Assembly: GCA_948146395.1 (NCBI GenBank)
Contig: OX411552.1
Coordinates: forward strand, 48,557,058 to 48,621,057
DNA: 64,000 nt
Direction: 5' to 3'
DNA from: Fragum whitleyi
Taxonomy: Eukaryota > Mollusca > Bivalvia > Cardiida > Cardiidae
The notes beneath the pieces were generated by a model that made no database searches, was not told the origin of the DNA, and was given only the letters and a program-made list of their open reading frames with translations. A program made the translations under genes and the position numbers. Positions 63,233 to 64,000 of the stretch are shown one piece after another. Numbering within the stretch: the first letter of the stretch is position 1; each line of letters opens with the position of its first letter.

Positions 63233-64000
63233 ACTATGCTTGCGGTTTCCAAAGAGGGTTCAAATTTTTATATTGTACACCATTACACCATTATGACTGG
63301 GTTCAAAGGAACCCCCTACTTGTAAGTTTTATTGTAATTTAATTTCCCTCGTACAATAGCTTAAGTCTCTCGGGGAAACACGGCACAATATTCGTAACGA
63401 GTATCTTATCATTTCTTTATCCAGGGGTATCAAATAAGAGATTGAGCGAGTCAATGCATTTTGCGTTTCGAACATTGTCATATGCATGCTCAAAGTCTAG
63501 TTTTACCGATCGCTGGAACGAATTTCTGTTGGTGCTATGAACTTTCTCGAGGTTGAACTTTGAATAAAAAATTACTACCGAAATGTCGATAAGTAGATGT
63601 TGGCCATTTTTTTGAAGAATGAGATTTAGAAATAAAAAGTAATGGCATTTTCAGGCCTGCGCTAATGCACATGCCGATCAGGTTCAATACTTTCTCGTTT
63701 CCACATTTTGGCACCTTTGATCCTATATATCAAATTCAAGTATTTAAAGTCATATGAAATACTTCAGAAAAAAAATCGGGAATAAAGTGCACATTTCTTT
63801 TTAAAAGATAATGATAAAATGTCTTATCAACGCTTATATCTAAATGCAATACCTTCAATAACCAAAGCTGTATTTACCAAAACGAAATTCCAAAAGCACG
63901 AAGACTTCAAACTGTAAAATACTAATCCAGAATGCAGGTCTACGAAACAAGACTCCGAATGTTCGAAGTTTCCGATATAAACAACTCGTAGGTATTTAGT
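63233..64000. other. Intergenic, nothing recognised
   Basis: AT-rich. TTTTACCGATCG at about 63502 resembles the end of the 55815-57160 element, but its partner is not in view. Confidence 0.4.

Overview
This is animal nuclear DNA, most likely from a marine bivalve mollusc. It is AT-rich, its genes are split by GT-AG introns, and it is crowded with short non-autonomous repeats. The repeats include tRNA-headed SINEs of a mollusc type and the 'AGCTCACCTGAGCAC...CCTCTTGTT' and 'ATGCCCCC...CTCTTGTT' elements common in bivalve genomes. The bivalve assignment is inference from repeat style; no species can be named.

The main gene is a complete CENP-T homologue on the + strand (4246-50855). CENP-T is the histone-fold kinetochore protein that links centromeric chromatin to the microtubule-binding outer kinetochore. 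I rebuilt it by hand as 13 coding exons with consistent GT-AG boundaries and phases, giving 884 residues. The C-terminus (exons 11-13) carries the CENP-T histone fold and its family-specific extension. The N-terminus carries two TPR-L motifs like the CDK-phosphorylated NDC80-recruiting motifs of vertebrate CENP-T. The large exon 8 encodes a basic, low-complexity region with five degenerate copies of a [ST]-R-[EDG]-x-[IVM]-x-[EDG] motif, followed by an acidic [YF]DEA repeat. I know of no description of either. A short upstream ORF overlaps the start codon.

A second complete gene is on the - strand (57545-58873): an intronless 442-residue ankyrin-repeat protein with a C-terminal SOCS box, a probable substrate receptor of a Cullin-5 E3 ligase.

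The rest is repeats, many nested. 523-4216 holds foldback elements, a LINE remnant and a SINE tail upstream of CENP-T. Intron 3 has two satellite arrays (about 109 bp and 87 bp), the second running into the exon 4 acceptor. Intron 4 holds a 4,362-bp TA-flanked element with 23-bp terminal inverted repeats. Introns 5, 9 and 11 hold elements inserted into elements. A family of roughly 70-80-bp hairpins occurs about nine times with compensatory changes between its arms. At least six sequence-unrelated element families share one architecture: T-tract, 5' hairpin, internal units of about 150-177 bp, and a CTTG(T) end. 58874-64000 has no gene I can support beyond repeats.
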